Shown: in pieces, positions 16,410 to 26,007 of the stretch
Numbering within the stretch: the stretch's first letter is position 1
Layout: each line of letters starts with the position of its first letter
From: Pontibacter litorisediminis
Lineage (GTDB): Bacteria; Bacteroidota; Bacteroidia; Cytophagales; Hymenobacteraceae
Reading direction: 5' to 3'
DNA: 64,000 nucleotides
NCBI RefSeq assembly: GCF_029360645.1
Contig: NZ_JARDUA010000004.1
Location: 248,001 to 312,000 of the forward strand
The notes under the pieces: generated by a model
Database searches by the model: none
What the model was told of the DNA's origin: nothing
What the model saw: the letters and a program-made list of their open reading frames with translations, nothing else
Translations under genes and position numbers: made by a program

Positions 16410-17369
16410 ATGACCAAGCCGCTTATACTTATACTTTCGCTTCTGGCCGTGGCCATGCAGGCTATGGGGCAGCAACGGCCGCAGTATAGCCAGTACATGC
16501 TCAATAACTACCTGCTCAACCCAGCCATATCCGGTATAGAGGATTATGCCGATATCCGGCTGAGCCACCGGCGGCAATGGGTGGGGATTGATGGGGCCCC
16601 GAGCACCTATTACCTATCGGTGCACACGCCCCTGAACAAGGGCGCTGCCGGTAACAAGTACCATAAGGCGCTGGCCCATCACGGGGTAGGGGCGATTCTG
16701 CACACAGACAAGACCGGGCCGCTGCGACGCACGGGACTCAGCGTCTCCTACGCTTACCACCTGCCGCTCACTACAAGTTTAAATTTATCCGGAGGCGTAT
16801 CCACGGGCCTTATCCGCAATGCCATCAACGCCAACGACCTCGACTTCTCCAACGATAACGACCCGCTGCTGGCGGGTGGCAACATCAACAACACGGTGCT
16901 GGACCTGAACCTGGGGCTGTGGCTCTACTCACGTAACTTCTCGGTGGGTGTAGCAGGGGCGCAGCTGCTGGAAGATGCGGGCAGCTTTAACGCAGACAGG
17001 CGCAACGAGGCTGTGCTGCCCCTGCAGCGGCACTATTTTATCACAGGCAGCTACCGCCTGGAGCCAACTGAAAGTATAGACGTGATCCCGTCGGTGATGG
17101 TGAAGATAGCCGAACCCAGCCCTGCCTCTATTGATGCCAGCCTGCGGGTGATGTACGCCGAGCGCTTTTGGGTGGGTGGCGCCTATCGCCACGACGATGC
17201 CTTAACGGCCATGGTAGGAGTGTACATCAGCCCCCTGCTAGACCTTTCCTACTCCTACGATTTTACCACCTCTGAGCTGAACAGAGTAAGTGCCGGTACC
17301 CATGAGGTGGTGCTTGGTTTCAAGCTCCTCAACAACAACCGCATCATCTGCCCGCAGTGGGTGTGGTAA
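16410..17369 (+). CDS. PorP/SprF family outer-membrane protein (T9SS partner)
   Basis: A 319-residue protein with signal peptide (LILILSLLAVAMQAMGQ) and the family opening QRPQYSQYMLNNYLLNPA, followed by the repeated strand pattern of a 14-stranded outer-membrane barrel (GIDGAPSTYYLSVH, LSVSYAYHLPL, AERFWVGGAYRHDDALTAMVG, LDLSYSYDFTTS). Family members attach type B T9SS cargo at the surface and are needed for gliding or for secretion of the neighbouring cargo. It lies three bases after the cargo gene, and a strong terminator follows at 17401, so the two form an operon. Confidence 0.95.
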   Translation: MTKPLILILSLLAVAMQAMGQQRPQYSQYMLNNYLLNPAISGIEDYADIRLSHRRQWVGIDGAPSTYYLSVHTPLNKGAAGNKYHKALAHHGVGAILHTDKTGPLRRTGLSVSYAYHLPLTTSLNLSGGVSTGLIRNAINANDLDFSNDNDPLLAGGNINNTVLDLNLGLWLYSRNFSVGVAGAQLLEDAGSFNADRRNEAVLPLQRHYFITGSYRLEPTESIDVIPSVMVKIAEPSPASIDASLRVMYAERFWVGGAYRHDDALTAMVGVYISPLLDLSYSYDFTTSELNRVSAGTHEVVLGFKLLNNNRIICPQWVW

Positions 17370-17400
17370 GTATAACCTAAACCTGTTTTTACCTTTCCTG

Positions 17401-17446
17401 AACTGCCCCGGCAGCTGCTTTCCCAGCTGCCGGGGCAGTTTGTTTT
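17401..17446 (+). terminator. Strong rho-independent terminator
   Basis: A perfect 17-bp stem AACTGCCCCGGCAGCTG with a six-base loop, followed by TGTTTT. It closes the first cargo/PorP operon. Confidence 0.92.
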
Positions 17447-17897
17447 ATCCAATATGCAAGCGCCGAAAAAAGTTGCCACATCCTATATGTGATGTTACCT
17501 CGGAGACCGGGATAAGGCGACAGCGCATAAATGCAAAAAGTTAAAAAGAGGCGGTTAGTGCCAGAGATGGTCAAACCATACCTTTGGCGCAAGCTTACAT
17601 AGTATTATTTATATAAATGAATATTATTAGAGAATGAAAATGTTTAAACTTTTTAGTGAAACTTGCATTGTACCAAAAATTGTGAAATTTTAGGAGTATT
17701 ATAGAGGGGAATTGTAGGGTGCTGTTTTAATAATTTTTCTATGTAATTTTTATAGTCTATTATTGCACCTGAAAAACTGACTCAGAGAGTTAAGCTGCCC
17801 GGAAGTTGTTGATTTAGTACAATGTAGTGTGATGATGCAGAACTCAATGTTTCACCTTAACCCAAGAAGTATATAAGGAATTTTTACAAATAACTGA
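17447..17897. other. Gene-free AT-rich stretch, promoter region of the second cargo gene
   Basis: Notably AT-rich from about 17600 to 17760 (runs such as TTATTTATATAAATG), unlike the flanking genes. No frame, hairpin or RNA gene stands out. It presumably holds the promoter for the gene at 17898; I cannot place a convincing TAnnTTTG box. Confidence 0.4.
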
Positions 17898-20800
17898 ATG
17901 AGAAGCTGGTTAGAAAAAGTCATACTCCTGGTAGTGTGCTTTTGCGTAGTTGCTGCTGGGGCCGTTGCCCAGACGGCACCTACGCTTGGTGCTATGTATG
18001 AGTTTGGCGCCTTGGCATCGCAAAGTGTATCTAACACTGGCAAAACTGTGGTTCAGGGGAAGGTAGGGGTTGCAACTGGTAACATTACCGGGTTTTTGCC
18101 AGATGGTGAAGGCACGGCCGTGCGAGGCGTCCACAGAAACCAGGAGCCTGCCAAGCAGGCTGTCACCGATGCCTTGGCAGCGATGAGCTACATGGCTGGG
18201 CTAACTGCCAAGGGGACGATTTCCGGCAACCTTAGCGGGGTAACCATTACTCCCGGCGTGTATGATACGGATGGACCTGCTACGTTAAGTGATGGGGCAA
18301 TTCTGAAATTAGACGGTGGAACCGAGCAAAATCCGGTGTTCATTATCCGGGTTAAAGGAGACCTGACTATAGGGCAGGTAGAAAAGTATGAGCTGAAGAA
18401 TGCAGTAGGCATTAACCTGTTCTGGTTGGTAGAAGGAAACGTTATCGTGCGAAGCGGGGGGTCCGCCCGGGGTAACATCTTCTCTACAGGTAACATCACC
18501 ATGAACCATAACGCTCGGTTGAGGGGACGAATAGCTGCCCCTAAGACCGGTGGTGCCATATCCCTTGAAAGTAGTTCCCTTATTCACCCAACAGATCTCG
18601 CCACGACACTCACTCTTCTTCCCAGTGCAAGTGGCGACGATAAGTACGCCTTTGGAGAAAAATTAACCTACATCATAAAAGTTCGGAACAACGGGCCAGT
18701 AAATGCCCCTAATGTTAAAATTCCGCTGGGGCAGCTGATAGGTACACGCCTGGGCCATTCTTCTTCGATGCCGGAGAGAACCTCCTACGATGCTACCAGT
18801 AATGCCATTGTTGTGTCAGAACTGCAGTACCAGGAAGAAGTAACAATTACAATTGAGGCCCGGGCCGATCAGGCAGGCCCCTGGACCAGCTTAGTCAAAG
18901 CCTCCTGGCAGGACCTAGATGAGGTTGGGTTCAACGACACCGGCCTTGTGGATTTTTGTGTGCTGCTCTCTGAGACAAGTGAGATTGTCGGCCCAACAGA
19001 GGTGTGTCGAGGCGATGTTACTACCTACAACATAGAAAAGGTGGCTGGTGCCACTTATTATGAGTGGACCGCATCCAATGGGCTAGCGGTAAAAGTGCTT
19101 GGTACAGCCGGTGAGGCACTGGCTGTAGAGGTAACTGTATCGGAAACGCATGAATTCCCGGGCAGTGCAGCATGGGTTACAGTGACACCCGGGAATAACT
19201 GCGGCCCAGGGCCATCCAGAACGATCTACATAAGTGTTCAATCAGACAAGCCCGCGCAACCAGGCCCCATCACCGGCCCGGGCGCTATTTGCCGGGGCGC
19301 TGGTGCCAGCTTAACGTACAGCATTGCACCTGTGGCAAATGCCACCTCTTATACCTGGACGCTCCCAAACGGATGGACCTTCGCCTCAGGGCAGGGCTCT
19401 ACGATGACCGGAGAGAACCTGACGGAGGTTGTGGTAAACCCGGGAGACAACAGCGGCACTATTACCGTTATCGCCTCTAACGCCTGCGGTGAGAGCGAGC
19501 CCCGAACCAAGTATGTGCAGGTAGATGATGCCACGCCAGACGCGCCAACCAGTATCACGGGTACGCAGCAGGGCTGTGTGGATACCGTCGTGCCTTATGA
19601 AGTGAATGAAGTGCCCACAGCAACGGAGTACCTTTGGGAAGTTCCGTCGGAGGGCGGCTGGGATATTGTTTCTGGCAACGGAACCAGAAACGTGATGATA
19701 AGGGTCGGTTCAACGCCCGGCAACATCACTGTAAGGGCGAAAAACGGATGCGGCGTTAGTGAGCCTTTCTCCAAATTTGTTGAGCCTGTCACCTCGCCAA
19801 GCCCTGCACCAGGGCCAATAACAGGCGATATTTATACTTGCGTGAACCAAACCGGTCTGGAGTACTCTGTTGAGGAGGTGCCAACTGCCCTGTGGTACGA
19901 GTGGAGCCTTCCGGACGGATGGGAGATCGTAAGCGGGCATAACACCAACAAGATCATCGTGAATGCCAAAGCTAATGGAGGAGAAATCTCTGTAGTGGCA
20001 TGGAACGACTGTGGCAAGAGTGACCCTAGCACCCTAACCGTTATACCTACAGAAGATGTGCCGCAGCAGCTAGGTCCCATTTCGGGTGGGCAGTACAGCT
20101 GTGTGGGCAAAACCACCACCTACAGCGTTGAAGAAGCTGCCGGGGTTAACTTTTATCAGTGGGAAGTTCCGGTCAATGGCGGCTGGGCAATCGTAAGCGG
20201 GCAGGGCACAACCAGTATAGAGGTATTGGCAGGTTCTACGAGTGGTAAGATAACCGTAACTGCCGTTAACGGTTGCGGCAGCGGTGCAACCAGTACATTG
20301 GATGTTGTGCCACAAACTGCGCCTCCTGCTGCCCCCACGCCAATCATCGGCCCTACAGAAGTCTGCGAGGGAAAGGCTGGCTACGAGTTCCGGGTGAACC
20401 CGGTGGTAGGGGTGAATTATTATGAGTGGAGCGTGCCGGAGGGTTGGCTCATTACCGAGGGCCATGGAACGGAACGCATCATCGTAACAGCCGGCTCAGA
20501 AGCAGGCACAGTGACGGTAAAGGGTGAGAACGACTGCGGTGTAGGAGCTGAAGCGAGTCTAACAGTGACCGTGGTGCCATCGCCGCCAGACCAGCCGGGA
20601 GATATCACAGGTCCGCCATCAGTATGCGTTGGCCAGCAGAATGTGGAGTTCTCTATTGAGCCAGTAGCCTTTGCCTCTTCCTACATATGGTCCGTTGGCG
20701 AGGATAATGGTTGGGTGATTATATCGGGACAGGGAACCACCAAAATCGTTGTGAATGCCGGTTCTGCGCCTACAATTGTGAGTGTAAGAGCCGTTAACGC

Positions 20801-22925
20801 CTGCGGCGTGACCGGTGAAACACAGCTGGCCACCATCATGACCAGTGAGCAGCCGGCGATGCCAGGCCCTATTACAGGTGAAACAGTGCCGTGTGCCGGT
20901 GGCACCTATACCTTTAGCATTGGCGAAGTAGAAACAGCTTACAAGTATAACTGGTACTTCCCGGAAGGTTGGAAAGTAATTGAAAATAACGGCACCTCTG
21001 TCACCGTAGAAACGAACGGAACGGGCGGAACAGTAAGAGTTTCTGCAGAAAACGGCTGCGGACCGGGTGGTGAGCAGACACTGCAGGTAGCGCCTAGCAC
21101 CGTGCCGCCGGCAGCTCCGTTGGCTATACTCGGCGATCTGGATGCCTGTGCAGACAAAGAGGCGACATTCTATGTAGAGGAAGTAAACGGAGCATCAGAA
21201 TACATCTGGGAGCTTCCACAAGGTTGGTCTTTCATATCCGGGGAGGGCACAGCCAGAGTAGTATTACAGGTTGGTGCTGTTCCGGGAACCATATCGGTTA
21301 CCACCAAGAACGGGTGCGGTATGGGAGGCTCTGTTTCACGGGAAATCAACCTGAACACTGCACCGCCTGCAGCCCCAGGCCCTATTACAGGAGCACCACT
21401 GGTATGTACAAAAAGCACCTTTACGTATAGCATTGAGCCGGTAAATACAGCCTCCTCATACTTCTGGGAGGTGCCAACCGGCTGGAGAATAGCAAGCGGC
21501 CAAGGCACTACTAGTATAGAAGTGGAAGTTGGTACAACCACAGGTGATGTGGGCAGCGTGTCTGTGACAGCGATCAACAGCTGCGGCAATAGCAGCACTA
21601 CCACGTTAGCGGTAAACGCATCGGATGATACGCCAATTGCCATAGGTGCCATTACAGGTCCATCCACCACCTTCTGTGAGGGTACGGAAGGCCTCACGTA
21701 TAGCATTGAGCCGGTAAACGGGGCTGTCTCTTATGAGTGGGCAGTGCCAACAGGCTGGACCATCACGGCGGGGAGAGGCACCACCAGCATCACCGTAACA
21801 GCAGGCCCTGAAGCAGGGGATGTAACGGTAACTGCCCTGAACGCCTGCGGCAACGGAAGCACTGGCCGCAAGGCGGTCATGTCGCAGACAGTGCCGCTGA
21901 CACCGGCGATCAGCATCGGGCCATTAAACCCTTGCCAGGGCGTGACGACCACCTACAGCGTGTCGGCCAGCGCCACAGGCAACGTGGATACTTATATTTG
22001 GGAAGTGCCGAAGGGCTGGGAGATCGTGTCGGGGCACAATACAAGCACCATCGAGGTAATCGCTAACGGCACTGCAGGCAAGATCAAGGTAACGGCGAAG
22101 AACAGCTGCTCTGAGAGCGGTACTGCTGAGCTGGACGTGGTGCCGTCGCCAGCCTTGCCAGAGACGCCAAGCGCCATCGTAGGAATTCCCGAGGTATGTG
22201 CCGGCGGCACTGTAACCTACTCCGTGCAGAACCCATCAACCGGCGCAACCTACGAGTGGAGCGTGCCGGAGGGATGGGAGATACTGACAGGCCAGGGCGA
22301 GGCTACCATTACGGTAAGAACAGCACCGGGAACAGGAACAATTACCGTGAAAGGAACCAACGGCTGCGGCACTACGGAGCCGGCCTCTCTGGCGGTAGCA
22401 GCAATGGCTGAAGGAGGCGCTACAAGTATAAGAGACCTCAGCACACCATGTGTTGGCCTGAGCTATGAGGTAGACCCGGTACCAGGTGCTACTACCTATA
22501 CCTGGTCTGTGCCGGCCGGTTGGTCAATCATCTCCGGCCAGGGAACCACCAGAATCACGGTTACGGCAGGCATGGGCTCGGGCGATATCTCAGTGGTGGC
22601 CAGCAACGGCGGCTGTACGGACGAGCCGGTGTACCACACGCCGAACCCGACATTTGCGAACAGCGACCTGCACTTCCCGAACGTGTTCTCGCCGAACAAC
22701 GACGGCACGCACGACCTGTGGCAGATCAGCAACATCACCAACTATCCTGACAACGAAGTAACGATCATAAACCGCTGGGGCAACCAGGTGTACCACAGCA
22801 AGTCTTACAAAAACAACTGGGACGGCGCCAACCTGAGCGAGGGCACTTACTTCTATGTGGTGCGCGTGAAGCTCTGCGACGGGCAGGATAAAATGTTTAA
22901 AGGTTACGTGATGATAGTAAGGTAA
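17898..22925 (+). CDS. Ice-binding-like (DUF3494) giant surface protein with 14 PKD-like repeats and T9SS type B sorting domain
   Basis: A 1675-residue exported protein. After a signal peptide (VILLVVCFCVVAAGAVAQ), residues about 27-235 match the DUF3494 ice-binding fold: an LGAMYEFGALAS-V-NTG opening, VVQGKVGV, NLSGVTITPGVY, NPVFIIRVKGDLTI, INLFWLVEGNVIV and LRGRIAAPKTGGAISL, all in family order. Residues about 237-355 resemble a DUF11-type domain (YAFGEKLTYIIKVRNNGP). Fourteen Ig/PKD-like repeats of 80-95 residues follow (pattern: P-x-x-I-x-G-x-x-x-C, YSIEPV, Y-x-W, P-x-G-W-x-I-x-S-G, N-x-C-G). The last 85 residues are a type B sorting domain (FPNVFSPNNDGTHDLW, NRWGNQVY, NNWDG). The layout is that of a long surface-anchored adhesin displaying an ice- or ligand-binding head. 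DUF3494 proteins bind ice in several bacteria, but not all members are proven to. Confidence 0.93.
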   Translation: MRSWLEKVILLVVCFCVVAAGAVAQTAPTLGAMYEFGALASQSVSNTGKTVVQGKVGVATGNITGFLPDGEGTAVRGVHRNQEPAKQAVTDALAAMSYMAGLTAKGTISGNLSGVTITPGVYDTDGPATLSDGAILKLDGGTEQNPVFIIRVKGDLTIGQVEKYELKNAVGINLFWLVEGNVIVRSGGSARGNIFSTGNITMNHNARLRGRIAAPKTGGAISLESSSLIHPTDLATTLTLLPSASGDDKYAFGEKLTYIIKVRNNGPVNAPNVKIPLGQLIGTRLGHSSSMPERTSYDATSNAIVVSELQYQEEVTITIEARADQAGPWTSLVKASWQDLDEVGFNDTGLVDFCVLLSETSEIVGPTEVCRGDVTTYNIEKVAGATYYEWTASNGLAVKVLGTAGEALAVEVTVSETHEFPGSAAWVTVTPGNNCGPGPSRTIYISVQSDKPAQPGPITGPGAICRGAGASLTYSIAPVANATSYTWTLPNGWTFASGQGSTMTGENLTEVVVNPGDNSGTITVIASNACGESEPRTKYVQVDDATPDAPTSITGTQQGCVDTVVPYEVNEVPTATEYLWEVPSEGGWDIVSGNGTRNVMIRVGSTPGNITVRAKNGCGVSEPFSKFVEPVTSPSPAPGPITGDIYTCVNQTGLEYSVEEVPTALWYEWSLPDGWEIVSGHNTNKIIVNAKANGGEISVVAWNDCGKSDPSTLTVIPTEDVPQQLGPISGGQYSCVGKTTTYSVEEAAGVNFYQWEVPVNGGWAIVSGQGTTSIEVLAGSTSGKITVTAVNGCGSGATSTLDVVPQTAPPAAPTPIIGPTEVCEGKAGYEFRVNPVVGVNYYEWSVPEGWLITEGHGTERIIVTAGSEAGTVTVKGENDCGVGAEASLTVTVVPSPPDQPGDITGPPSVCVGQQNVEFSIEPVAFASSYIWSVGEDNGWVIISGQGTTKIVVNAGSAPTIVSVRAVNACGVTGETQLATIMTSEQPAMPGPITGETVPCAGGTYTFSIGEVETAYKYNWYFPEGWKVIENNGTSVTVETNGTGGTVRVSAENGCGPGGEQTLQVAPSTVPPAAPLAILGDLDACADKEATFYVEEVNGASEYIWELPQGWSFISGEGTARVVLQVGAVPGTISVTTKNGCGMGGSVSREINLNTAPPAAPGPITGAPLVCTKSTFTYSIEPVNTASSYFWEVPTGWRIASGQGTTSIEVEVGTTTGDVGSVSVTAINSCGNSSTTTLAVNASDDTPIAIGAITGPSTTFCEGTEGLTYSIEPVNGAVSYEWAVPTGWTITAGRGTTSITVTAGPEAGDVTVTALNACGNGSTGRKAVMSQTVPLTPAISIGPLNPCQGVTTTYSVSASATGNVDTYIWEVPKGWEIVSGHNTSTIEVIANGTAGKIKVTAKNSCSESGTAELDVVPSPALPETPSAIVGIPEVCAGGTVTYSVQNPSTGATYEWSVPEGWEILTGQGEATITVRTAPGTGTITVKGTNGCGTTEPASLAVAAMAEGGATSIRDLSTPCVGLSYEVDPVPGATTYTWSVPAGWSIISGQGTTRITVTAGMGSGDISVVASNGGCTDEPVYHTPNPTFANSDLHFPNVFSPNNDGTHDLWQISNITNYPDNEVTIINRWGNQVYHSKSYKNNWDGANLSEGTYFYVVRVKLCDGQDKMFKGYVMIVR
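18970..22650 (+). repeat. Fourteen tandem PKD/Ig-like coding repeats
   Basis: Repeats of about 240-290 bp, each with a C near the start, a Y-x-W core and a closing N-x-C-G. Sequence between repeats has drifted at DNA level but short blocks such as ACTACTAGTATAGAAGT-like stretches recur. Most repeats keep the cysteine pair, so a disulfide in each module is likely. Confidence 0.85.
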
Positions 22926-22929
22926 GGCG

Positions 22930-23898
22930 ATGGAAACGAACTTGAAGGCAATAAAGAAATTACTCGTGCTGCTAGGCGTAGCGCTGGCCCCGGCCGCCTT
23001 TGCCCAGCAGGCGCCGCAGTACAGCCAGTACATCTTCAATGAGCTGGTGGTAAACCCTGCCTACGCCGGCAGCAAGGAGATTCTGAGCATTAATGGCACC
23101 TACCGCAACCAGTGGACGGGGCTGCCGGGCGCGCCAATCTCCCAGACGCTGAGCGTGGACGGCCCGACCGGCCACCGGAGCCTGGGTTGGGGGGTGCATC
23201 TGTTAAACGATGAGATAGGGGCGCAGAGCCAAACCTCCGTGTACGGTGCCCTTTCCACCCGCATCAAGCTGGACCACTACTCCGACCTGTCGCTGGGTAT
23301 AGCCATAGGGGCCTCGCAGTACGTGCTGGATGGCACGCGCCTGGACCCGGGCAGTGAGATGCCGGATCAGGCTATTCCGGAGGGGCGCGTGGCGCAGGTG
23401 CTGCCAGACCTGAAGATTGGCGCGTTCTACAACACCGAGCGCTTCTACGCAGGCTTCTCGGCGGCCAACCTGGTACCCTTCAAAGATAGCAACACCGACA
23501 TCGCCACGCCGCGTCGCCACTTCTTCCTGTCCAGCGGTTACGTGTTCGACCTGAACCGAGAGGTGCGCCTGAAGCCAAGCATCCTTATCAAGGAGGATTT
23601 CAGGAGCCCGACAGCCGTGGATTTAAACGCGTTTGTGCTGCTGTACAACCGCTTGTGGCTAGGAGCCTCCTACCGTACGGCCGTGCCGATGTTCGTGGAC
23701 CAGCAAATGAAGCAGCTGGACAAGCGGAATGCCGTGGCCCTGATCGCACAAATTTATGCCACGAAAAAACTGCGTATTGGATATTCTTACGATATTAGCC
23801 TCAACGAACTTAAAAACTACTCTAGCCACGAAGTATCAGTGGGCTACTATTTCCTGAAGAAGAAGTATGGCCGTATCCTGACACCTCGAAACCTATAG
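22930..23898 (+). CDS. PorP/SprF family outer-membrane protein (second copy)
   Basis: A 322-residue protein with a signal peptide (LLVLLGVALAPAAFAQ) and the same opening QAPQYSQYIFNELVVNPAYAG as other PorP/SprF members, followed by GTYRNQWTGLPGAPISQTLS. Barrel strands recur through to GYSYDISLNELKNYSSHEVS. It begins five bases after the ice-binding-like gene and precedes the PorE-like gene by 16 bp, so all three are probably one transcript. It is the likely surface-attachment partner of the cargo at 17898-22925. Confidence 0.95.
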   Translation: METNLKAIKKLLVLLGVALAPAAFAQQAPQYSQYIFNELVVNPAYAGSKEILSINGTYRNQWTGLPGAPISQTLSVDGPTGHRSLGWGVHLLNDEIGAQSQTSVYGALSTRIKLDHYSDLSLGIAIGASQYVLDGTRLDPGSEMPDQAIPEGRVAQVLPDLKIGAFYNTERFYAGFSAANLVPFKDSNTDIATPRRHFFLSSGYVFDLNREVRLKPSILIKEDFRSPTAVDLNAFVLLYNRLWLGASYRTAVPMFVDQQMKQLDKRNAVALIAQIYATKKLRIGYSYDISLNELKNYSSHEVSVGYYFLKKKYGRILTPRNL

Positions 23899-23914
23899 TT
23901 TACACCACCCTTAT

Positions 23915-25891
23915 ATGAAGCGTATTTTTACCCTCGCCCTGGTGCTGACGCTACTGGCCATCGGCAGGACCCTGCCTGTGCTGGCACAGAAGGAAATGAA
24001 GCAAGCTGACAAGTACTTTAACAACTTTGAGTTTAGCCTGGCCCTGGAGTCCTACAAAAAGGTGCTGGAGAAAGAGGAGCCTACCCTGAAGGTGGTGCAG
24101 CGCATTGCCGACAGCTACCGCATCCTCAACAACAGCAAGGAAGCAGAGTTCTGGTACGCCCAGGCGGTGGCCTTCCCGGGGGCCGATCCGGCCAACATCT
24201 TCCTGTATGCGGAGGCGGCCAAGCGAAACGCCAACTACAGCAAGGCCAAGCAGCTCTTCCAGGAGTATGCCGAGAAGGTGCCGGAGCAGCGGGAGCTAGC
24301 CCTGCGCCAGGTAGCCTCCTGCGACACGGCCATGAAGTGGATGAAGTATCCCAAGCCTTACGAGATGGCCCAGCTGGAGGCGATTAACTCCGAGAGCGCT
24401 GATTTCGGCCCGGTGCGCACCCAGGACGGGCTCCTTTTCTCCTCCGACAGGCTGAACGACAGCAACAAGCGCAGCAACTGGACCGGCAATGGCTTTATTC
24501 AGATGTATATGGCCGCTAAGGTAACAGACACTACCTGGGCCGACCCGGAGCCGCTACCTACTTCTATCAACACCTCCTACCACAACGGCCCTGCCGATTA
24601 CCTGGAGAAAGACAAAACCCTTTTCTTTACCCGCACGCATGTGGTGAAGAAAAGAGCCGTTCCGGGCAACAACGGAGACCCTACCAGCTGGTTCAAGGGC
24701 AGCGACAACGGCACGCATACCAACCGCCACGGCATCTACATGGCTAAGTTCAACGGCAAAAAGTGGGAGAAGCCACAGGCGTTTAAGTATAACAACACCG
24801 ATGAGTTCTCTATCGGGCACCCCGCCATCACACCCGATGGAAAGGTACTGTACTTTGCGTCGGATATGCCAGGGGGCCACGGCGAGACCGATGTATACTA
24901 CAGCGAACGCCAGGCAGACGGCTCATGGGGCCAGCCGGTGAACGCAGGCCCGGTGATTAACACCAGCGGCCGTGAGAGCTTCGTGAGCCTGGGCGATGAC
25001 GGCAATCTATACTTCTCGTCAGACGGGCACACCGGCATGGGCGGCCTCGACCTGTTTAAGGCGGTGGGCACGCACAAGGCCTGGACCAGCGTAGAGAACC
25101 TGCAGTACCCGCTCAACACCTCGCAGGACGACTTCGGAATACAGGTGGACAGCACCGGCAAGAAAGGGATGCTCTCCTCCAGCCGCTTTTCTGAGAGTGG
25201 CTTCGACGACATCCTGACCTTCCGGGAGTATACGGTGCCCTGTGTGCTGATAGGCAGCGCTGTGGAGAAGCTGGCGCAGGACGGCACGGTAAAGACGCAG
25301 AAACTGCCGGTGGCCAATGCAAGGCTGCAACTGTATGTGGATGGCAGCGATGAGTTTGTAGAGGCACGCTCCGATGAGAAGGGCCGCTTCCACTTCCCAA
25401 TCATGGCAGGCACGAAGTATATTATCAGAGGCAGCAAGCCCGGGTACCTGGAGCAGGCGGTCACGTTTACGCCGGAGTGTCTCTACAAAACCGACTCGGT
25501 GCAGGTAGAGCTGGTGTTTATCCGCAACACGCCAAACGTCCCGATCGTGGTGGAGAACATCTACTATGACCTGGACAAATTCAACATCAAGCCGGAGGCG
25601 GCCAAAGAGCTGGATAAGCTGGTGCAGACGCTGCAGGTAAACCCAATGGTCCGCATTGAACTGAGCTCGCACACCGACAGCCGCCAAACGCACGAGTATA
25701 ACCAAATGCTGTCGCAGCTGCGCGCGCAGTCAGCCGTAGATTACCTGGTGTCCAAAGGCATTAGCCGCGACAGGCTGGTGGCAAAAGGCTATGGGGAAAC
25801 AAGACTGATCAACAAGTGTAAAGACGGCGTGTCCTGCCCTGAGCAGATGCACCAGGAGAACCGCAGAACAGAGTTCAAGATCCTGAAGTAA
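23915..25891 (+). CDS. PorE-like OmpA family protein with TPR, beta-propeller and carboxypeptidase-regulatory domains
   Basis: A 658-residue envelope protein. Residues 1-25 are a signal peptide (LTLLAIG, ending VLAQ). About 28-145 are TPR-like helices (YFNNFEFSLALESYKKVLEKEE), about 155-435 a WD40-like propeller with recurring strands (DGLLFSSDR, DGKVLYFASDMPGG, DGNLYFSSDGH, KKGMLSSSRF), about 445-535 a carboxypeptidase-regulatory-like domain (DEKGRFHFPI, GSKPGY), and about 545-658 an OmpA C-terminal domain (NIYYDLDKFNIKPEA, IELSSHTDSR, QLRAQSAVDYLVSKGI) that binds peptidoglycan. This exact order is that of PorE of the type IX system, which ties the secretion machinery to the cell wall. It closes the second cargo/PorP operon. 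Confidence 0.9.
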   Translation: MKRIFTLALVLTLLAIGRTLPVLAQKEMKQADKYFNNFEFSLALESYKKVLEKEEPTLKVVQRIADSYRILNNSKEAEFWYAQAVAFPGADPANIFLYAEAAKRNANYSKAKQLFQEYAEKVPEQRELALRQVASCDTAMKWMKYPKPYEMAQLEAINSESADFGPVRTQDGLLFSSDRLNDSNKRSNWTGNGFIQMYMAAKVTDTTWADPEPLPTSINTSYHNGPADYLEKDKTLFFTRTHVVKKRAVPGNNGDPTSWFKGSDNGTHTNRHGIYMAKFNGKKWEKPQAFKYNNTDEFSIGHPAITPDGKVLYFASDMPGGHGETDVYYSERQADGSWGQPVNAGPVINTSGRESFVSLGDDGNLYFSSDGHTGMGGLDLFKAVGTHKAWTSVENLQYPLNTSQDDFGIQVDSTGKKGMLSSSRFSESGFDDILTFREYTVPCVLIGSAVEKLAQDGTVKTQKLPVANARLQLYVDGSDEFVEARSDEKGRFHFPIMAGTKYIIRGSKPGYLEQAVTFTPECLYKTDSVQVELVFIRNTPNVPIVVENIYYDLDKFNIKPEAAKELDKLVQTLQVNPMVRIELSSHTDSRQTHEYNQMLSQLRAQSAVDYLVSKGISRDRLVAKGYGETRLINKCKDGVSCPEQMHQENRRTEFKILK

Positions 25892-25908
25892 CAGCAGGAG
25901 CAAGTATA

Positions 25909-25950
25909 AAAAAGGGCCGCAGGAAATTTACCTGCGGCCCTTTTTCTTTT
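25909..25950. terminator. Bidirectional terminator between T9SS cluster and dehydrogenase gene
   Basis: Hairpin AAAAAGGGCCGCAGG with CCTGCGGCCCTTTTT around a short AAATTTA loop. A and T runs on opposite sides serve the converging PorE-like gene and the minus-strand dehydrogenase gene. Confidence 0.9.
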
Positions 25951-26007
25951 GGCAATGGCTTATACTTCAGAAGTCGAATGTGATACCTGCTGCCTTTGAT
26001 TTATACT

